Shown: positions 50,655 through 60,609, numbered from the stretch's first letter. The stretch is DNA of 64,000 nucleotides from Noviluteimonas caseinilytica (GCF_018406605.1 NZ_AP024545.1:868001-932000), one strand, 5' to 3'. The notes: generated by a model not told the origin, from the letters alone. Numbers and translations are program-made.

Positions 50655-53600
50655 TTACCAGGTGTAGCGCAGGCCGACCTGGCCGCCGAGGATGCTGTCG
50701 AACGCGCCGCCGTCGGTCCAGTTCAGGCCGCCGAAGATGTCGAGGTTGCCCATCTTCACGTTGGCGCCGACTTCCAGCATGCCGCTGGTGCCTTGCGTCG
50801 AGGTGTGGCCGGTGAACGTGTCGGCGATGGTGAAGCCCTGCTCGCCCTTGAACTCGCGGATCACGCTCAGCGCGCCGTACGGGGTCCAGTTCGCGCCGGA
50901 GGCCGTGGTGAACGACTGCTCCAGCTCCAGGCCCGCGCGACCACGCGAGGACGTGCCGCCGTGGATCTCGAAGCTCGCCAGGTCGCCGTGCAGGATGTCG
51001 ACGTTGGAGACTTCCGAACGCGTGTACTGCACCTGCGGCACGAGCTTCAGGCCGCTGGCCGAAGTCCACACGTTCCAGCCCGCTTCGACGTTGAACGCAC
51101 CCACGTCGCCGCCGCTTTCCTGCTTGCCGCCGGCCGAGGTGAGGTCCGCGTCGAAATGCATCCAGCGGTACGACACGTCGGCGTAGAACCCGTTCGGCGA
51201 GAGGTACGTCATGTACAGGCCGGCGGTGTCGCCCTTGAGCTTGTCGGAACCGAAGCCGTTGTCGAGCGACTGCTTGCCTTCGCTCTTGCCCAGCGTGGCG
51301 CCGATGAAGAAGCCATCGGTCACGTAGGCGTTGACGCCCGCTTCCACGCCGCTGTTGGTCTGTTCGAAACCGAACTGGCCGTTCTGCGGCATGTTGTCCA
51401 GCGTGAACTGCGGCGTGATCGTGCCCTTGTCGTGGAAGACGCGGACCCACGCGCCGGTGTCGCTGTCGCCCATGCGCGAGAACACACCCATGCGCTGGCG
51501 GAACGTGCCGACCTGCGTGGTCATCAGGCTCTGCGCGCCGGTGGCGATGTCGCCGGCGAGCGAACCGGTGTCGTTCACGCCGTCCATCGCGACCGTGATG
51601 TTGAACAGGTCGGCGGTGGCGTTGGCGGTGTTGATGCGCTCGGTGACGCCGACCTTCAGGTTGACGAAGTTGTTGGCGTTGAGCAGCACGCGGTCGATGG
51701 AGAAGGTACCGGCCGTGAACTCGCCGGCCTTCGATTCGCCCGTGACCGAGACCACCGGGATCGACAGGCCCGCCACCGTCTTCGGCAGGTCGAGCACGCG
51801 CACGTTGAGCGCCTGCTTCGTGCCGTCGGACACGTTGCCTTCGATGTACAGCATGTCGCTGGTCCGGTTGAGCAGGCTGACGTCGACGTTCAGCGCACCC
51901 TGGCCGGCGAAGTCGCCGTAGATGGTGAGCGTGTCGTCCGGCGCGCCGTCCAGGAAGCTGATCGTGCCGTTGTTGGTGAAGGCGATCGGGTTGAGCACCG
52001 AGACCGGCGCCGCGGCGATGGCGTGCAGGTTGCTCTGCATCAGCGGCGCGGCGGACAGGCCCGTGCCGAGGTCGATGCTGCTGTCGCCGTTGACCGAGAC
52101 CAGGCCCGCGTTGGTGAACACGTTGCCCGCGCCGGAATTGCCGCCCAGCGAGATCGCCGCGTTGTTCATCACGATGGTGCCGCCGGCCGCGTTGACGATG
52201 CGATCGTCGCCGCCGCCGAAGTCGGTGCCGTGGCCGCGCACGATCCAGGTGCCGTGGTTCTGGTTGGTCAGCACGTCGTTGCCGTCGCCGAGCACCAGCG
52301 CGCCGTTGAGCATGCCGGCGTTGCGGATGTCCTCGACGCCGTCGCCGCCGGCGATCGCCACGCTGTTCTCGACGCTGGAGGTCGCGACGATCGTGCCGGT
52401 GTTGGTGACCACCGACGTGCCGTCGGCGTACAGGCCCATGGCGATCGCGTAGCCGGCGTCGATCGCGTTGATCGTGCCGGTGTTGTTCACCGTGACGTCG
52501 CCCGCCGACTGCGCGACCAGGCCGACCGTGTTGCCGGTGTGGCCGGTCGCCGTGATCGTGCCGCTGTTGGTGACCGTGCCGTCGCCGTACTTCGCGCCGA
52601 CCAGCGCACCGACGGCCGCACCGGAGGTGCTGGTGGCGGTGATCGTGGCGGTGTTGGCGAGCGAGACGTCGCCGCCGAGCACGAACGCGCCGATGGCCTG
52701 GCTGTCGTGGCCGGTCGCGGTCGCCGACAGGGTGGCGCCGTTGTTGACCGACGCCGTGGCGCCGAAGACCAGCGCACCGGCGGCGAAGGCGTCATCGCCG
52801 GTGGCGGTGGCGCGGACCACGTTGGTGTTGTGGAAGGACGAGGCGTCCGAATCGACCTGCACGCCGAACGCGCTGGCGATGCCCGTGGCCGTCACCGTGC
52901 CCGTCGTGTTGACCGAGGCGCTGGTGTTGCCCGAGGCGCGGATGCCGATCGCCTGGTCGGCGGCGGCGATCGTCGTGCCGCCGACGTTGACGTTGGCGAT
53001 GTCGCCGTCCGCACCGACGCCGAGCGCGTACTGGGTCGCGGTCGCGTGGATCGTGCCGTTGCCGGAGACCGACACCGTGCCGTACGCGCCAGCCTGGATG
53101 CCGAACGCGGCGTCGTGGCCGAGCGCGTCGATCGTGCCGGCGTTGGCCACCGTGGTCGCGTCGCCGTAGGCGTTCACGCCCGTGGCGTTGCCGTTGGTGC
53201 TGCGCGCGTTGAGCGAACCGCCGTTGGTCACCGCGGTCGTGGCGTATTCGCCGTAGGCCGAGATGCCGAACGCGTTGCCGTCGACGGCCGAGGCGATGAC
53301 GTGGCCGGTGTTGCCGATCGCCATCGACGTCAGGCCGTAGGCGTAGATGCCCGAGGCCTGGCCGTTGCCGGTGGAGGTCGCGGTGATGTCGCCGCCGTTG
53401 GCGATGGTGATCGCGTCGGCGTCGACTTCCATGCCCGCCGCCCATTGCGTCGCCGTGGCGACGATCGCGTGGGTGTTGGTGATCGAGACCGCGCCGCCGC
53501 GGGAGAAGATGCCGTCGGCGAAGCTGTCGTCGGAGGTCGCGGTGATGTCGCCGCTGTTGCGGACCGTCACCGAGGCGCCGTCCAGGCCTTCCGCGCCGAT

Positions 53601-56600
53601 GCCCATCGCGTAGCCGTAGGCGCCGGCCGCGATGCTGCCGCGGTTGTCGACGAGCACGGTGCCGTAACCGTAGGCCGCGACACCCTTCGCATCGCCGTAC
53701 GGGCTGGTCGCATCGACGTGGCCGGTGTTGGTGATCGCGAGCGCGTCGTTGGCGAAGCCCTCGATGCCCATCGCCATGCTGTAGGTGCTGTCGAACGCCT
53801 GGGCCGAGACGTCGCCGGCGTTGGCGATCGCAACGGTGTCGCCGCGCGTGTCGATGCCCGCGGCGAAGTGCAGGCCGGTGGCTTCGACCGAGCCGCCGAG
53901 CGCGTTGGTGACGTTGACCTTCTCGCCTTCGGCGAACACGCCTTCGGCCCACGAAGAACCGGAGCCGGCGTGGATCTGGCCGCTGTTGGTGACGGCCGTC
54001 AGGTCGCCGCCGGCGCCATCCAGGTCGCGCGCCATCACGCCGATCGCGTAGCCGTAGTTGCCGAACACGGTGACGTCGTTCGCGTTGGTGACCGTGGTGT
54101 TGCCGTACGCCGACGCGTCGATGCCGACCGCGCGATCGTAGGCGTTGACCGAGACGCTGCCGTGGTTGGTGACGATCGCATCGCCGACCGAGGCGTACGC
54201 CAGCAGGCCGGTGGCCGCCAGGCTGTTGCCCGACTGGAGCTGCGTGACCTGGACCGAGCCATCGTTGAGGACATCGGCCTGCGTGCTGCCATGCGCGGCG
54301 AGGCCCACGGCGCCGGACACGCCGGACACGGTGAGGTTGCCGCCGTTGGAGGCCGAAGCGGAGTCGCCGCTGGCGGCGCCGCCCACGGCAACGCTGTAGC
54401 TGTTGGTCACCGTCAGGTCGTGGACGTTGCTGACCGAAGCGTTGCCGTCATCCGACTGCGCGCCCAGGCCGATGGCGAAGTCGCCGTTGACCGTCACCTT
54501 CACCGTGCCGGTGTTCACGACGCTGGCATCGCCCTCGTACGAACCGGCCACCAGGCCCGCGCCGTAGACGCCGGCGAGGACGTTGACGGTGCCGCTGTTG
54601 GTGATCGAAGCGTTGCCGAACGCGGCGTAGGCGTTCGCGCCCATCGCGACTTCGGTGGTGCTGTCGATGTTGTACTTCGGGAAGGTGAACGTGCCGCCGG
54701 CGCTGATCGTGCCGGCGTTGTCGATCGACACGTCGCCGTAGGACGACGCGGCGTAGACGCCGGTGACCCTGCGGTTGAAGGCATCGGTCACCTGGATCGT
54801 GCCGTCGCTCGTGTTGGACACGGCCACGTCGCCGTCGTAGGCGTGCGCGAGGATGCCGGTGGCGTCGTAGCCGCCCGCACCCGTGACGATGCCGCCGTTG
54901 GTGACCGACACCGCGCCGGTGGCGTCGGCCAGCAGGCCGACGACGCTGGTGTTGCTGTACTTGCCGGCGCTCGTGTTCACGATGCCGGTGGTGTTGATCG
55001 TGGCCGACGTGTCGCCGAAGACCTGGATGCCGACCGAGCGCGCGCCGGTGCCGTTCACCGCCACGCCGCCGGCGTTGTCCACGCCCGCCACGTCGCCGTC
55101 GGCGAGGATGCCGGTCGTGAAGGTGCCGCTGCCGTTGCCGCTCGCAGTGACCTGGCTGGTGGCCGAAGCGTTGACCTGCACGACGCCGTACCCCAGCGCC
55201 ATGATGCCGGTGGCGTTGCCGTCGCCGGTGCTGGCGCGGACCACTCCGGCGTTGGTCACCGTGTTGGAGATCGTGCCCCAGCTGTAGCTGCCGATGGCCA
55301 TACCCTGGTAGACCGAGGCCGAAACGTCGCCACCCGCCAGGTTCTGCACGACGGCCGTGTCGCCGTAGACGTCCATGCCGAGCGCGTTGCCGTTGTTGGC
55401 GTGCGCGTAGATGGTGCCGTCGTTGACGCCGCGCGCGAAACCGACCGCGTAGGCGTACAGGCCGATCGCCGTGCTGCCGTCGGCGCTGGCGCGCGCGTCG
55501 ATGTCGCCGTGGTTGATCAGGATCGAATGCGTGTTGCCCAGGCCCACCATACCGGTGGCGGCGAGGGTGCCCTGCACGTCGAGCGTGCCGCTGTTCGTCG
55601 AATCCACGTCGGTGCCGGCGGCGAGCACGCCGTAGGCGGCGCCGTCGTACGCGCGGACGATCACGTCGCCGCCGTTGGTCGTGATGGCGTGGTCACCGAT
55701 GCCGTTGCCGGCGATGGCGAATTCGCCGTACGCGTTGCCGTGCTCCGCGGTGGCCCACATGTCGCTGTTGTTGCGCACCGTGGCGTCGTCGTTGGCGCGT
55801 GCGAACAGGCCGAAGGCGTTGCCGTCGTACACGTACGCATCGACCGAACCGCCGCTGCTGAGGATCGACACCGCGTCGCCGCGGCCTTCGATGCCCGCAG
55901 ACCAGTAATCGCCCTTCGCCACGATGTCGCCGGTGTTGGTGACGTCGACGTTGGTCGCGTTGGCGTAGATGCCGTCGCCGACCGCCGCGCTGGAGATCGA
56001 GGAAATCGTGCCGGTGTTGGTCACCGTCGCATCGAAGGCGGCCAGCGCCTGGATGCCGTACGACAGGCCGAGCGCCGAAGCGCTCAGCGAGCCGTCGTTG
56101 ACGATCGTGACGTCGCCGTAGTTCGAATACGCGGCCGCCGCGATCGCGTTGGTGTAGCCGCGCGCGTCGACCTTGCCGTCGATCGTGTTGGTGAGCGTGG
56201 CGCCGTAGTAGCCGCCCGACAGCACGCCGTAGGCGCGGCTGTAGTACGACTGCACGTCGACGTCGCCGTTGTTGGTGGCATCGGCCACGCCGTAGTCGGC
56301 GCGCGACCACATGCCGTAGGCGCCGCCGTTGGAGCGCACGATGATGGTGTCGTCGTTGGACGTCGTCGCGGTGCCGAACAGCGAACGCGCGATCTCGCCG
56401 CGTGCGCGCGTGCCGCCGCCGGCGAACAGCGTGCCGTCGTTGGTGATGCTGGCATCGCCGAAGAGCGTCAGCGCTTCCATGCCGACCGAGGCACCGGCCG
56501 CCGACGACACGAGCAGGCCGGCGTTGGAGGTGGTGGCGAGGTTGTTGTACGAGTACGCCAGCGCGCCGAACGAATTGCCGGCATTGGCGAAGGCATAGAT

Positions 56601-59600
56601 GACGCCGCTGTTGTCGACGCTGGCATGGCTGAACAAGCCGGTCGCATAGGCGCCGTACGCGTTGTCGCCCTGCGCCACGATGAGCCCGGTGCCGGTGTTG
56701 TCGACCGTGGCGATGCCGGTGTTGCCCTGCACGACCGCACCGAACGCGGTGCCGCCGCGCGAGACCGCGTTGACGATCACGCGGCCGTCGTTGGTGAAGG
56801 AGCCTTCGACGTCCGCCGACAGCGCGAGCGCGCCGTAGGCCGCCGAACCACCGGTCACGTTGAGCGTGCCGTACTGCGTGTTGTGGATGATCGCGCCGCT
56901 GTCGCCGGCGGCCACCAGGCCCTGCGCGACGCCCGCATACGGCGCGTTGATGTTGACGCTGCCGTTGTTGGTGACGACGCCCGTGCCCTGGAAGGCGCGG
57001 CTGACCGCTTCGATGCCGCTCACGGACGCCGTGCCGCTGGCGTTCACCGTGCCGTCGTTCGTCGCCGTCGCCGCCTGCCCTTCGTTCGAGCTGCGCACGC
57101 TGATGCCGGTGGCGAACGAACCGTCCACCTGCACCGTGCCGCCGACGTTGTTGGTCGCCGTGGCGGCGTACGCCGCGCGGATGTCGATGCCGGTGGCGTA
57201 GGCGCCGGTCGCGCCGATGAAGGCGCTGTTGTTGACGGCGACGTCGCCGCCCGCGGCGAGCACGCCGACCGCGAAGCCGTCGCCGACGCGCGCATTCGCG
57301 GAAATGTTGCCGCCGTCGTTGTCGACGGTGACGAAGCCGCCGGCGGCATAGATGCCGGCGCCGGTGGCGTAGCCGTCGGCATGGACGATGCCGGTGTTGG
57401 TGACGTTCACCGCGCCGCCGACGGCGAGCACGCCGAGCGCATCGGTGTATTCCGAGCGCGCATCGATGCCGTTGTCGTTGGTGACCGTGATCGCGCCCGC
57501 ACCGTTGGCGAACGCACCGTAGGCCACGCCGAAGGCGTCGACGTCCACGTTGCCGGTGTTGGCGATCGCGACGTTGCCGCCGCTGGACGTGGCGTACAGG
57601 CCATACGCGCGGAAGTAACCGGTGGCGGTGACGTCGCGGCTGTTGGTGATGCCGGCGCCGTACGCGCCTTCGCTGTCCAGGCCGAACGCGACCAGGCCCG
57701 AGGAGGAGACGCTGCCGCTGTTGGTGATGTCGGTGTACGCACCGACGGCGAGAACGCCCTCGGAGATGAAGCTGTTCGACGTCGCGGCGATGTCGCCGTC
57801 GTTCTTGACGCTGGCGTTGTAGCCGCCAACGAACGCGCCGATCGCCGCGCCGTCGGCGGAAGCGCCGACGCTGCCGCCGTTGTGGATCGAGGCATCGCCG
57901 TTGACCGACAGCGCGTACATGCCGTACGCGCTGTTCACGCCGCCGGCGTTGATCGTGCCGGTGTTCTCGGCGTGCGCGGTGCCGGTGCCGTAGGAGATCG
58001 CGTACAGGCCCTTGGCGTTGTCGCCGGAAACCTTCAGCGTGCCGAGGTTGGTGGCATTCGCGTCACCGGCCACGGAGATCGCCTGCAGGCCCAGCGCATC
58101 GCCGTACGCCGAGGTGACGGCGAGCGAGCCGTCGCTGAACGTCGTGGCGTTGCCGCCGCCGTAGGCGAGCAGGCCGAAGGCGTTGGCATCGATGCTGTCG
58201 ACCGTGATCGTGCCGGTGTTGCTCGCCATCGCGGTGCCGTTGGCGCCCGCGTAGAGGCCCATCGCGGCAAAGCTGCCGTCGACGTCGAGCGTGCCGCCGT
58301 TGGTCGCGTTGGCGGACCTGGCGCCTTCGGCATCGATGCCGATGGCGACGTACCCGCCGGAGACCGTCAAGGTCCCGCCGTCGGCGTTGGTGCCGCTGGC
58401 CGTGTCGCCGAGGACCTGCATGCCGATCGCGTTGCCGAACAGGGCGGTCGCGCTGACGTTGCCCGTGTTGTTCGCGGTGGCGTTGCCGCCCGCCGTGGCC
58501 TGCATGCCGAGCGCGTAACCGAGCGAGGTGACCTGGACGGTGGCGGAGTCGCCGTTCGACGCCATTGCGTTGCCATACGCGGCATCGGCGTCGAGGCCGA
58601 TCGCGCTGTAGCCGCCGGACACGGTCATCGCACCGTTGTTCATCGCGCGGGCGTCCGTGCCGTAGAACGACGTGGCGCCGACGCCGGTGCCGTAATCCCC
58701 GCCGGAGACGGACATCGTGCCGTTGTTGGCGCCCAGCGCCGTGCCGTACACCGAAGTCGACGTCACGCCGATCGCGGTGCCGCTGTTGTTGGCGTCGGCG
58801 ACGAGCAGGCCGTTGTTGCCGACATCGCTGGTGCCGGAGACGGCATAACCGAACAAGCCGGCCGCGATGCCGTAGGCGCCCGTCGCATGGGCCCCGATGC
58901 TGCCGCCGTCGTTGCTGATCGTCGCGTCGGTACCGGCGGACACGTACACGCCCATCGCCTGGCCGTAGGCGCCGGTCGCGGTCGCGCTGATGTCGCCCGT
59001 CTGCAGCACGTAACCCTGCGCGGCGACTTCCATTTCCACGCCAGCGGCCCACGTGTAGCCGGTGATGTCCATCGTCCAATCGGCGTCGAGCTCGTCGATG
59101 CCGCCGAGCGAGACGAACCAGCCATCGGCGAGGCCCGTGTTCGACGTCACGGTTATGTTGTTGCCGTGCGGAGAGACGTACCAGTTGCCCGGGAAATTGC
59201 CCGGGTTGCTGTAGCTGAAGAACACCTGGTCGTCGAGGCCGCCGCTGCCGCCGCCCGGGCCGGGCGCGACGAACGACTGCACGTTGGCGATATCGAAGAC
59301 GCGATCGAACGCATCGCCGCCGCCCGGGCCCACCGGGCCGGCGTACTGGAGATCCGTGTCGGACAGCGCGGCCGTCAGGCCGAGGTCGCCACCCACCACG
59401 CTCGCGGGAAGATCGGCGTCGCGCACCAGCGTCAGGTCGACCACCGGCACCGACGGCGCGAAGGCCGCGTGCTGCGAGAGGTCGGCATGCTGCGCGGCGA
59501 AGGCCGGCGCTTGCGTGGTGTGGACGGGGGCGCTCGCCAGGGCCAGGCCGGTGCCGGAGAAGGCCAGCGCGGCGGTGGAGACGGTCAGGACGCTGCGGAT

Positions 59601-59678
59601 GGCGCGCGTGACGGGCGAAACGGAATAACGACGTGCGACGACGGCACCCTTGCGGGCACGGTTACGTTCGATCTTCAA
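50655..59678 (-). CDS. Giant repeat-rich autotransporter adhesin (type Va-like)
   Basis: A 3007-residue surface protein. The first ~48 residues are an extended signal peptide: basic KIERNRARKGAVVARRYSVS, then hydrophobic VLTVSTAALAFSGTGLALA. A short linker leads to a passenger of about 2200 residues made of ~28-residue repeats, low in complexity and with no Cys noticed. The last ~270 residues (from about DTGAWVRVFHDKG) form an autotransporter beta-barrel ending in the aromatic LRYTW. The start is TTG (59676-59678) behind an AGGGGA ribosome site; in-frame upstream codons lack such a site. Adhesion, aggregation or biofilm function is likely from family behaviour; the ligand is unknown. Confidence 0.88.
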   Translation of the reverse strand: MKIERNRARKGAVVARRYSVSPVTRAIRSVLTVSTAALAFSGTGLALASAPVHTTQAPAFAAQHADLSQHAAFAPSVPVVDLTLVRDADLPASVVGGDLGLTAALSDTDLQYAGPVGPGGGDAFDRVFDIANVQSFVAPGPGGGSGGLDDQVFFSYSNPGNFPGNWYVSPHGNNITVTSNTGLADGWFVSLGGIDELDADWTMDITGYTWAAGVEMEVAAQGYVLQTGDISATATGAYGQAMGVYVSAGTDATISNDGGSIGAHATGAYGIAAGLFGYAVSGTSDVGNNGLLVADANNSGTAIGVTSTSVYGTALGANNGTMSVSGGDYGTGVGATSFYGTDARAMNNGAMTVSGGYSAIGLDADAAYGNAMASNGDSATVQVTSLGYALGMQATAGGNATANNTGNVSATALFGNAIGMQVLGDTASGTNADGGTLTVSGGYVAIGIDAEGARSANATNGGTLDVDGSFAAMGLYAGANGTAMASNTGTITVDSIDANAFGLLAYGGGNATTFSDGSLAVTSAYGDALGLQAISVAGDANATNLGTLKVSGDNAKGLYAISYGTGTAHAENTGTINAGGVNSAYGMYALSVNGDASIHNGGSVGASADGAAIGAFVGGYNASVKNDGDIAATSNSFISEGVLAVGAYTDITNSGSVSSSGLVAFGLDSEGAYGAGITNSRDVTATGYFRAYGLYATSSGGNVAIANTGNVDVDAFGVAYGAFANGAGAITVTNDNGIDARSEYTDALGVLAVGGAVNVTNTGIVHADGYATGAGIYAAGGFVTVDNDGGNISANARVGDGFAVGVLAAGGDVAVNNSAFIGATGAYATGIDIRAAYAATATNNVGGTVQVDGSFATGISVRSSNEGQAATATNDGTVNASGTASVSGIEAVSRAFQGTGVVTNNGSVNINAPYAGVAQGLVAAGDSGAIIHNTQYGTLNVTGGSAAYGALALSADVEGSFTNDGRVIVNAVSRGGTAFGAVVQGNTGIATVDNTGTGLIVAQGDNAYGAYATGLFSHASVDNSGVIYAFANAGNSFGALAYSYNNLATTSNAGLLVSSAAGASVGMEALTLFGDASITNDGTLFAGGGTRARGEIARSLFGTATTSNDDTIIVRSNGGAYGMWSRADYGVADATNNGDVDVQSYYSRAYGVLSGGYYGATLTNTIDGKVDARGYTNAIAAAAYSNYGDVTIVNDGSLSASALGLSYGIQALAAFDATVTNTGTISSISSAAVGDGIYANATNVDVTNTGDIVAKGDYWSAGIEGRGDAVSILSSGGSVDAYVYDGNAFGLFARANDDATVRNNSDMWATAEHGNAYGEFAIAGNGIGDHAITTNGGDVIVRAYDGAAYGVLAAGTDVDSTNSGTLDVQGTLAATGMVGLGNTHSILINHGDIDARASADGSTAIGLYAYAVGFARGVNDGTIYAHANNGNALGMDVYGDTAVVQNLAGGDVSASVYQGMAIGSYSWGTISNTVTNAGVVRASTGDGNATGIMALGYGVVQVNASATSQVTASGNGSGTFTTGILADGDVAGVDNAGGVAVNGTGARSVGIQVFGDTSATINTTGIVNTSAGKYSNTSVVGLLADATGAVSVTNGGIVTGAGGYDATGILAHAYDGDVAVSNTSDGTIQVTDAFNRRVTGVYAASSYGDVSIDNAGTISAGGTFTFPKYNIDSTTEVAMGANAYAAFGNASITNSGTVNVLAGVYGAGLVAGSYEGDASVVNTGTVKVTVNGDFAIGLGAQSDDGNASVSNVHDLTVTNSYSVAVGGAASGDSASASNGGNLTVSGVSGAVGLAAHGSTQADVLNDGSVQVTQLQSGNSLAATGLLAYASVGDAIVTNHGSVSVNAYDRAVGIDASAYGNTTVTNANDVTVFGNYGYAIGVMARDLDGAGGDLTAVTNSGQIHAGSGSSWAEGVFAEGEKVNVTNALGGSVEATGLHFAAGIDTRGDTVAIANAGDVSAQAFDSTYSMAMGIEGFANDALAITNTGHVDATSPYGDAKGVAAYGYGTVLVDNRGSIAAGAYGYAMGIGAEGLDGASVTVRNSGDITATSDDSFADGIFSRGGAVSITNTHAIVATATQWAAGMEVDADAITIANGGDITATSTGNGQASGIYAYGLTSMAIGNTGHVIASAVDGNAFGISAYGEYATTAVTNGGSLNARSTNGNATGVNAYGDATTVANAGTIDALGHDAAFGIQAGAYGTVSVSGNGTIHATATQYALGVGADGDIANVNVGGTTIAAADQAIGIRASGNTSASVNTTGTVTATGIASAFGVQVDSDASSFHNTNVVRATATGDDAFAAGALVFGATASVNNGATLSATATGHDSQAIGAFVLGGDVSLANTATITATSTSGAAVGALVGAKYGDGTVTNSGTITATGHTGNTVGLVAQSAGDVTVNNTGTINAIDAGYAIAMGLYADGTSVVTNTGTIVATSSVENSVAIAGGDGVEDIRNAGMLNGALVLGDGNDVLTNQNHGTWIVRGHGTDFGGGDDRIVNAAGGTIVMNNAAISLGGNSGAGNVFTNAGLVSVNGDSSIDLGTGLSAAPLMQSNLHAIAAAPVSVLNPIAFTNNGTISFLDGAPDDTLTIYGDFAGQGALNVDVSLLNRTSDMLYIEGNVSDGTKQALNVRVLDLPKTVAGLSIPVVSVTGESKAGEFTAGTFSIDRVLLNANNFVNLKVGVTERINTANATADLFNITVAMDGVNDTGSLAGDIATGAQSLMTTQVGTFRQRMGVFSRMGDSDTGAWVRVFHDKGTITPQFTLDNMPQNGQFGFEQTNSGVEAGVNAYVTDGFFIGATLGKSEGKQSLDNGFGSDKLKGDTAGLYMTYLSPNGFYADVSYRWMHFDADLTSAGGKQESGGDVGAFNVEAGWNVWTSASGLKLVPQVQYTRSEVSNVDILHGDLASFEIHGGTSSRGRAGLELEQSFTTASGANWTPYGALSVIREFKGEQGFTIADTFTGHTSTQGTSGMLEVGANVKMGNLDIFGGLNWTDGGAFDSILGGQVGLRYTW
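52380..59050 (-). repeat. Passenger repeat array of the giant autotransporter
   Basis: Roughly 75-80 degenerate units of 26-30 residues. A unit reads about G-[T/S]-[I/L/V]-x-[V/A], then A-x-G-[I/L/M]-x-A, then G-x-A-x-[A/V]-x-N-x. Examples are GTLDVDGSFAAMGLYA and GTINAGGVNSAYGMYA. The pattern is that of a right-handed beta-helix with one turn or more per unit. Copies differ enough at DNA level that no long exact repeats were noticed. Confidence 0.8.
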
Positions 59679-59792
59679 GTTGTTCCCCTGATGTGTTTTA
59701 CGAATCCGCGACGTCGCCCACACATCGGCGCACGACGGATCCAACCCCTGTGACCCAGGTCCCAAATGAGACCCCGGCCCGCGGAGTCTAAG

Positions 59793-59808
59793 CGTGAACT
59801 CCCTCACA
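59793..59808. promoter_or_regulatory. CRP/Clp-type binding site upstream of autotransporter and coq7
   Basis: CGTGA-N6-TCACA on the plus strand, read TGTGA-N6-TCACG on the minus strand, matches 9 of 10 bases of the CRP consensus TGTGA-N6-TCACA that Clp also recognises. It lies ~115 bp upstream of the autotransporter start and ~90 bp before coq7. TCATTT (complement of 59764-59769) is a possible -10 for the autotransporter at class II spacing. clp itself is 1.8 kb away. Confidence 0.6.
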
Positions 59809-59883
59809 AAGGAATAGGGAGGCCGTTCAGGAACGCGCCCCGACATGTCCCCAGCCTGAACGGGTTCAGCCACCGGTCGCGGC

Positions 59884-59889
59884 TAGACT
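59884..59889 (+). promoter_or_regulatory. Candidate -10 element of coq7 (TAGACT)
   Basis: TAGACT ends 7 bases before the coq7 ATG, so transcription would start at or beside the initiation codon (leaderless mRNA). No clear -35 is seen; two short GTTC/GAAC palindromes lie just upstream. Confidence 0.45.
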
Positions 59890-59896
59890 GCCGCCC

Positions 59897-60532
59897 ATGC
59901 GCCAACTCAACCCCCTCGACCAGCTGCTCGCCGATGCGCAGAACGCGCTGGGCACCGTCTTCGGCCGCCCGGACGCGGTCCGCGCCAACCCCGCCGGCGA
60001 CCGCGCCGACGTGGTCCTGGACGACGAAGAACGCCGGCACGCCGCCGGCCTGATGCGGATCAACCACGTCGGGGAGGTCTGCGCGCAGGCCCTCTACGTC
60101 GGCCAGGCCGCCGTCGCCCGCGACCCCGTGACCCGCGCCGCCCTGCTCGCCGCCGCCGCCGAGGAAACCGACCACCTCGCCTGGTGCGCCGACCGCCTCG
60201 GCGAACTCGACGCGCGCCCGAGCCTGCTCAACCCGGTCTGGTATGCGGGCAGCTACGCGATCGGCCTGCTCGCCGGGCTCCGGGGCGACGGCTGGAACCT
60301 GGGCTTCGTGGTGGAAACCGAGCGCCAGGTCGAAGCCCACCTGCACGAGCACCTCGAACAACTGCCCGCCGCCGACCTGCGCAGCCGCGCCATCCTGGAA
60401 ACGATGAAGGCCGACGAGGCCCGCCATGCGGACCACGCCGAGGCGCAGGGCGCGCGATTGCTGCCGCAGCCAGTGCCTGCGGTGATGGCGATGGCGTCGA
60501 ACCTGATGAAGGCCATTGCCTACCGGATCTAG
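59897..60532 (+). CDS. coq7: 2-polyprenyl-3-methyl-6-methoxy-1,4-benzoquinone monooxygenase
   Basis: A 211-residue di-iron hydroxylase for the last hydroxylation of ubiquinone synthesis. The carboxylate-bridge ligands are E60 in INHVGEVCAQALY, the EETDHLAW motif (E90, H93), and later VVETERQVEAHLHEHL and MKADEARHADHA. Length and motifs match bacterial Coq7/CAT5. It heads no operon: a strong terminator lies between it and convergent speD. Confidence 0.95.
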   Translation: MRQLNPLDQLLADAQNALGTVFGRPDAVRANPAGDRADVVLDDEERRHAAGLMRINHVGEVCAQALYVGQAAVARDPVTRAALLAAAAEETDHLAWCADRLGELDARPSLLNPVWYAGSYAIGLLAGLRGDGWNLGFVVETERQVEAHLHEHLEQLPAADLRSRAILETMKADEARHADHAEAQGARLLPQPVPAVMAMASNLMKAIAYRI

Positions 60533-60552
60533 GGCTGGCGTGACCCCACCCA

Positions 60553-60587
60553 AAAAAAGAAACCCGCCGATGGCGGGTTTCTTTTTT
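60553..60587. terminator. Bidirectional Rho-independent terminator between coq7 and speD
   Basis: A perfect 16-bp stem with loop GAT. It includes ACCCGCC/GGCGGGT flanked by an A-run on the left and a T-run on the right, so it works in both directions for the convergent genes coq7 (ends 60532) and speD (ends 60610). Confidence 0.95.
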
Positions 60588-60609
60588 GACCTCCGCGGAG
60601 GGGAGGTGC

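Noticed and set aside
52380..59050. Regular spacing that might suggest a CRISPR or DNA satellite array
   Set aside because: The periodicity is at protein level (26-30 residues, degenerate); no identical DNA repeats with unique spacers.
50793..59753. A nearly uninterrupted plus-strand reading frame of ~2990 codons opposite the autotransporter
   Set aside because: It is the antisense of the repeat array; its Arg/Val/Asp/Ala/Gly/His-only composition and lack of domains show it is a by-product of GC-rich codon choice.
59824..59869. Two palindromes (CGTTCAGGAACG and CTGAAC-GG-GTTCAG) as possible LexA boxes
   Set aside because: Half-site spacing does not match known LexA boxes, and neither neighbour is an SOS gene; left as unassigned.
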